Made by a program: the position numbers and the translations under genes. A model generated the notes under the pieces. That model was not told where the DNA came from and did not search any database. It worked only from the letters and a program-made list of their open reading frames with translations. Shown here in pieces: positions 61,916 to 64,000 of a stretch of DNA of 64,000 nt (its first letter is position 1; the number at the start of each line of letters is the position of its first letter). Source of the DNA: Burkholderiaceae bacterium. GTDB lineage: Bacteria > Pseudomonadota > Gammaproteobacteria > Burkholderiales > Burkholderiaceae_E. Location of the stretch: contig JACKLP010000002.1 of the NCBI GenBank assembly GCA_024235875.1, positions 62,001-126,000 of the forward strand. The letters run 5' to 3'.

Positions 61916-64000
61916 GTTTCCCGCAGCCCCCGCCACCGGGCGAATAGATCGTATAGACGTCGCCGGCCTCGAGGTCGATCTCGCTGTTGGCGTCCATGCG
62001 CAACACCGTGCCATCGGCGCGCGTGACCTCGTTGATGCCCACCGCGCCGGGTTCGCCACCCTGGATCCCGAACGGCTGCTTGATCCGGTGCGAGGACAGC
62101 ACCGTGACCTTCATCGGTACCAGCGCGCGCATCGCGCGGATGCTGCCGTCGCCACCTGGCCACCTGCCCTTGCCGCCCGAGCCCCTTCGGATCGCAAAGC
62201 GTTCGATGCGCACCGGGAAGCGCTTCTCGAGCACCTCGGGGTCGGTGGCGCGGGTATTGGTCATGTGGATCTGCACGGCGCTGGCGCCGTCGAACCCGGG
62301 ACCGGCACCGGCGCCGCCGCAGATCGTGTCGTAGTTCTGGAACTTGTCGGTACCCCAGACGAAGTTGTTCATCGTCGCCTGTGAGCCGGCGATCACGCCG
62401 AGCGCACCGTAGAGGCAGTCGGTGATCGCCTGGCTGACCTCGGTATTGCCCGAGATGACCGCGGCCGGGTACGCCGGATGGATCATGCTGCCCTCGGGCG
62501 CGATGATCCGGATCGGCTTCAGGCAGCCGGCGTTCAGCGGGATGTCGTTGCCCACCAGCGTGCGGAACACGTAGAGCACCGCCGCATGGCAGACGGCCGA
62601 GGGCGCGTTGTAGTTGTTGGTCTGCTGAGGGCTGGTGCCGGTGAAATCGATCACCGCCTCGCGCTTTTCGGTATCGACCGTGATCGCCACCTGGATCTGC
62701 GCGCCGTTGTCGAGCGGGTAGGTGAACGCACCATCCTTGAGTGCACCGATCACGCGGCGCACCGACTCCTCGGCGTTGTCCTGCACGTGCTTCATGTAGG
62801 CATGCACGACCTCGAGCCCGAATTGCTCGATCATCTTGCCGACCTCGCGCACGCCGGTCTCGTTGGCGGCGATCTGCGCGGCCAGGTCGGCCATGTTGTC
62901 GTCGATGCTGCGGCAGGGGTAGGGGCCGCTGGCGAGCAGGGCGCGGGTCTCGGCGTCGCGCAGCCGGCCCTGGTCCACCAGCTTGAAGGTGTCGATGACC
63001 ACGCCTTCCTGCTCGATGTGGGTGGAATCAGGCGGCGCCGAGCCCGGCGTGCGCCCGCCGATGTCGGCATGGTGGCCGCGCGAACCGACATAGAACAGGA
63101 TCTCCTTGCCTGCCTGGTCGAACACCGGCGTGATGACCGTGACATCGGGCAGGTGGGTGCCGCCGTTGAACGGGTTGTTCAGCACATAGACGTCGCCCGG
63201 CTTCATGGTCTTGCCGGCCACCCGGTCCACGGTGCGCACGGCCTCGCTCATCGAGCCCAGGTGCACCGGCACGTGCGGCGCGTTGGCCACCAGCGAGCCG
63301 TCGGCCGCGAACAGCGCACAGGAAAAGTCGAGCCGCTCCTTGATGTTGACCGAGTAGGCGGTGTTGGCCAGCGTGCCGCCCATCTGCTCGGCGATGTTCA
63401 TGAACAGGTTGTTGAACACCTCGAGCATGATCGGGTCGGCGTCGGTGCCGATCGCGAAGGCGTTTCGGCGTGCGACCGCGCGCGCCAGGATCAGGTGGCC
63501 ATAGCGGTTGAGCTCCGCCGCCCACTCGGGCTCGACGATGGTGGTCGCCGTCGACTCGCGGATGATGGCCGGGCCCATGACCCGGTCGCCGGCCCCCATC
63601 GCGTCGCGATCGTAGAGCGGCACCTCGCGCCACTGGCCTTGCGCATACATGCGCACGGTGTCGATCGGCGCCGGCGTGCCGCTGCCCGCGCGCACCGTGT
63701 CGTCGGCCACGGTGCCGGTGTGGCCCACGGCCTCGACCGACACCGCCTCGATGCGCAGCTTGCGCTCCGAGGCCACGAAACCGAAGCGTGCCTGGTGGGC
63801 GGCATCGAAGGCTGCCTGCATCGCCTCGGGCGTGCCGAAGGGCACGACCAGCGCCTGGTGCGAGCCTTCGTAGCGCAGGTGCGCCCGGCGCTCCACCGCC
63901 ACCGAATCGGCCGCGAGGCCCTGGGTGGCGACCTCGGCGCGGGCCTCGGCGGCCAGCGTATCGAGCAGGGGGGTCGCCCGTGCCGCGTCGGCCAGCGGCG
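61908..64000 (-). CDS. Hydantoinase B/oxoprolinase-type enzyme, fused A/B layout, 5' partial
   Basis: This is the C-terminal part of a large ATP-dependent hydantoinase/oxoprolinase; its 5' end is beyond the window. The frame is open to 64000. The visible first ~200 codons resemble the HyuA tail (VERRAHLRYEGS, MGPAIIRESTATTIVEPEW). The HyuB domain follows from about residue 190: MLEVFNNLFMNIAEQMGGTLANTAYSVNIKERLDFSCALF, NDPFNGGTHLPD-like NNPFNGGTHLPDVTVITP, and DNGAQIQVAIT. It ends YTIYSPGGGGCGKPA. The two parts are in one frame, as in fused oxoprolinases (ATP-driven opening of 5-oxoproline or hydantoins). Confidence 0.9.
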   Translation of the reverse strand, partial: PLADAARATPLLDTLAAEARAEVATQGLAADSVAVERRAHLRYEGSHQALVVPFGTPEAMQAAFDAAHQARFGFVASERKLRIEAVSVEAVGHTGTVADDTVRAGSGTPAPIDTVRMYAQGQWREVPLYDRDAMGAGDRVMGPAIIRESTATTIVEPEWAAELNRYGHLILARAVARRNAFAIGTDADPIMLEVFNNLFMNIAEQMGGTLANTAYSVNIKERLDFSCALFAADGSLVANAPHVPVHLGSMSEAVRTVDRVAGKTMKPGDVYVLNNPFNGGTHLPDVTVITPVFDQAGKEILFYVGSRGHHADIGGRTPGSAPPDSTHIEQEGVVIDTFKLVDQGRLRDAETRALLASGPYPCRSIDDNMADLAAQIAANETGVREVGKMIEQFGLEVVHAYMKHVQDNAEESVRRVIGALKDGAFTYPLDNGAQIQVAITVDTEKREAVIDFTGTSPQQTNNYNAPSAVCHAAVLYVFRTLVGNDIPLNAGCLKPIRIIAPEGSMIHPAYPAAVISGNTEVSQAITDCLYGALGVIAGSQATMNNFVWGTDKFQNYDTICGGAGAGPGFDGASAVQIHMTNTRATDPEVLEKRFPVRIERFAIRRGSGGKGRWPGGDGSIRAMRALVPMKVTVLSSHRIKQPFGIQGGEPGAVGINEVTRADGTVLRMDANSEIDLEAGDVYTIYSPGGGGCGKPA

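Overview
This 64 kb window is uniformly GC-rich, densely coded bacterial DNA with short intergenic gaps. It has no tRNA, rRNA, CRISPR array or recognisable insertion sequence. The gene content points to a Gram-negative, aerobic, organic-acid and aromatic-degrading bacterium: a LapB/LapC-type exporter, RND pump, TAXI-TRAP transporter, 3-hydroxybutyrate dehydrogenase beside a patatin, Rieske oxygenase and multicopper oxidase. A betaproteobacterium of the Burkholderiales type is my best guess, by inference only. Both ends cut genes: a type I secretion ATPase on the left and a hydantoinase/oxoprolinase on the right.

Layout. 1-2770: type I secretion ATPase and membrane-fusion protein. 2771-3402: the only long non-coding gap, filled by two large, mutually inverted palindromic elements. 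3403-10509: cation P-type ATPase, a GNAT-YbaK fusion, a ThDP enzyme and an acyl-CoA ligase. 10679-17185: a two-part metallophosphoesterase, an SDR lacking its catalytic Tyr/Lys, a large lipoprotein with a possible Cys-His-Asp domain and a MopE-like motif, and a CueO-like copper oxidase. 17350-23086: RND efflux pair and a histidine-kinase-like protein without the phospho-accepting His. 23121-26818: acyl-CoA ligase, small alpha/beta-barrel protein, zinc-ribbon methyltransferase. 26902-31674: sulfatase plus Rieske ferredoxin, divergent from a two-subunit Rieske dioxygenase and an Lrp/AsnC regulator. 31709-34338: CBS protein, patatin and bdhA. 34541-40538: YfdX, a DegP-like protease and a two-component pair. 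40666-48018: carbonic anhydrase, dienelactone hydrolase, GST, thioesterase, PhzS-like monooxygenase, GNAT, benzoylformate-decarboxylase-like enzyme and DUF2202 lipoprotein. 48053-49585: TetR regulator with a perfect 28-bp palindromic operator, divergent from an SDR. 49603-56290: a complete sensor/sigma-54-activator/TAXI-TRAP module. 56440-64000: small basic protein, lone ATP-synthase c subunit, MmyB-like regulator, SDR, P450, HExxH lipoprotein and partial hydantoinase.

How parts work together. The best-supported circuit is 49603-56290. A DctB-like kinase and DctD-like GAFTGA activator sit immediately upstream of a TAXI-TRAP operon whose leader carries a textbook -24/-12 promoter (52822-52836, minus strand). 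GCTGCC-type half-sites lie about 120 bp upstream of it. The Rieske cluster looks like a divergon controlled by paired GCGAA(A)TTCGC-like palindromes and the linked Lrp/AsnC protein.

The most unusual sequence signal is at 2786-3305. Two inverted copies of one element keep the same loop and side-bulge sequences but use different stem sequences, each perfectly or almost perfectly self-complementary. Such covariation is expected of an element selected for its folded form.
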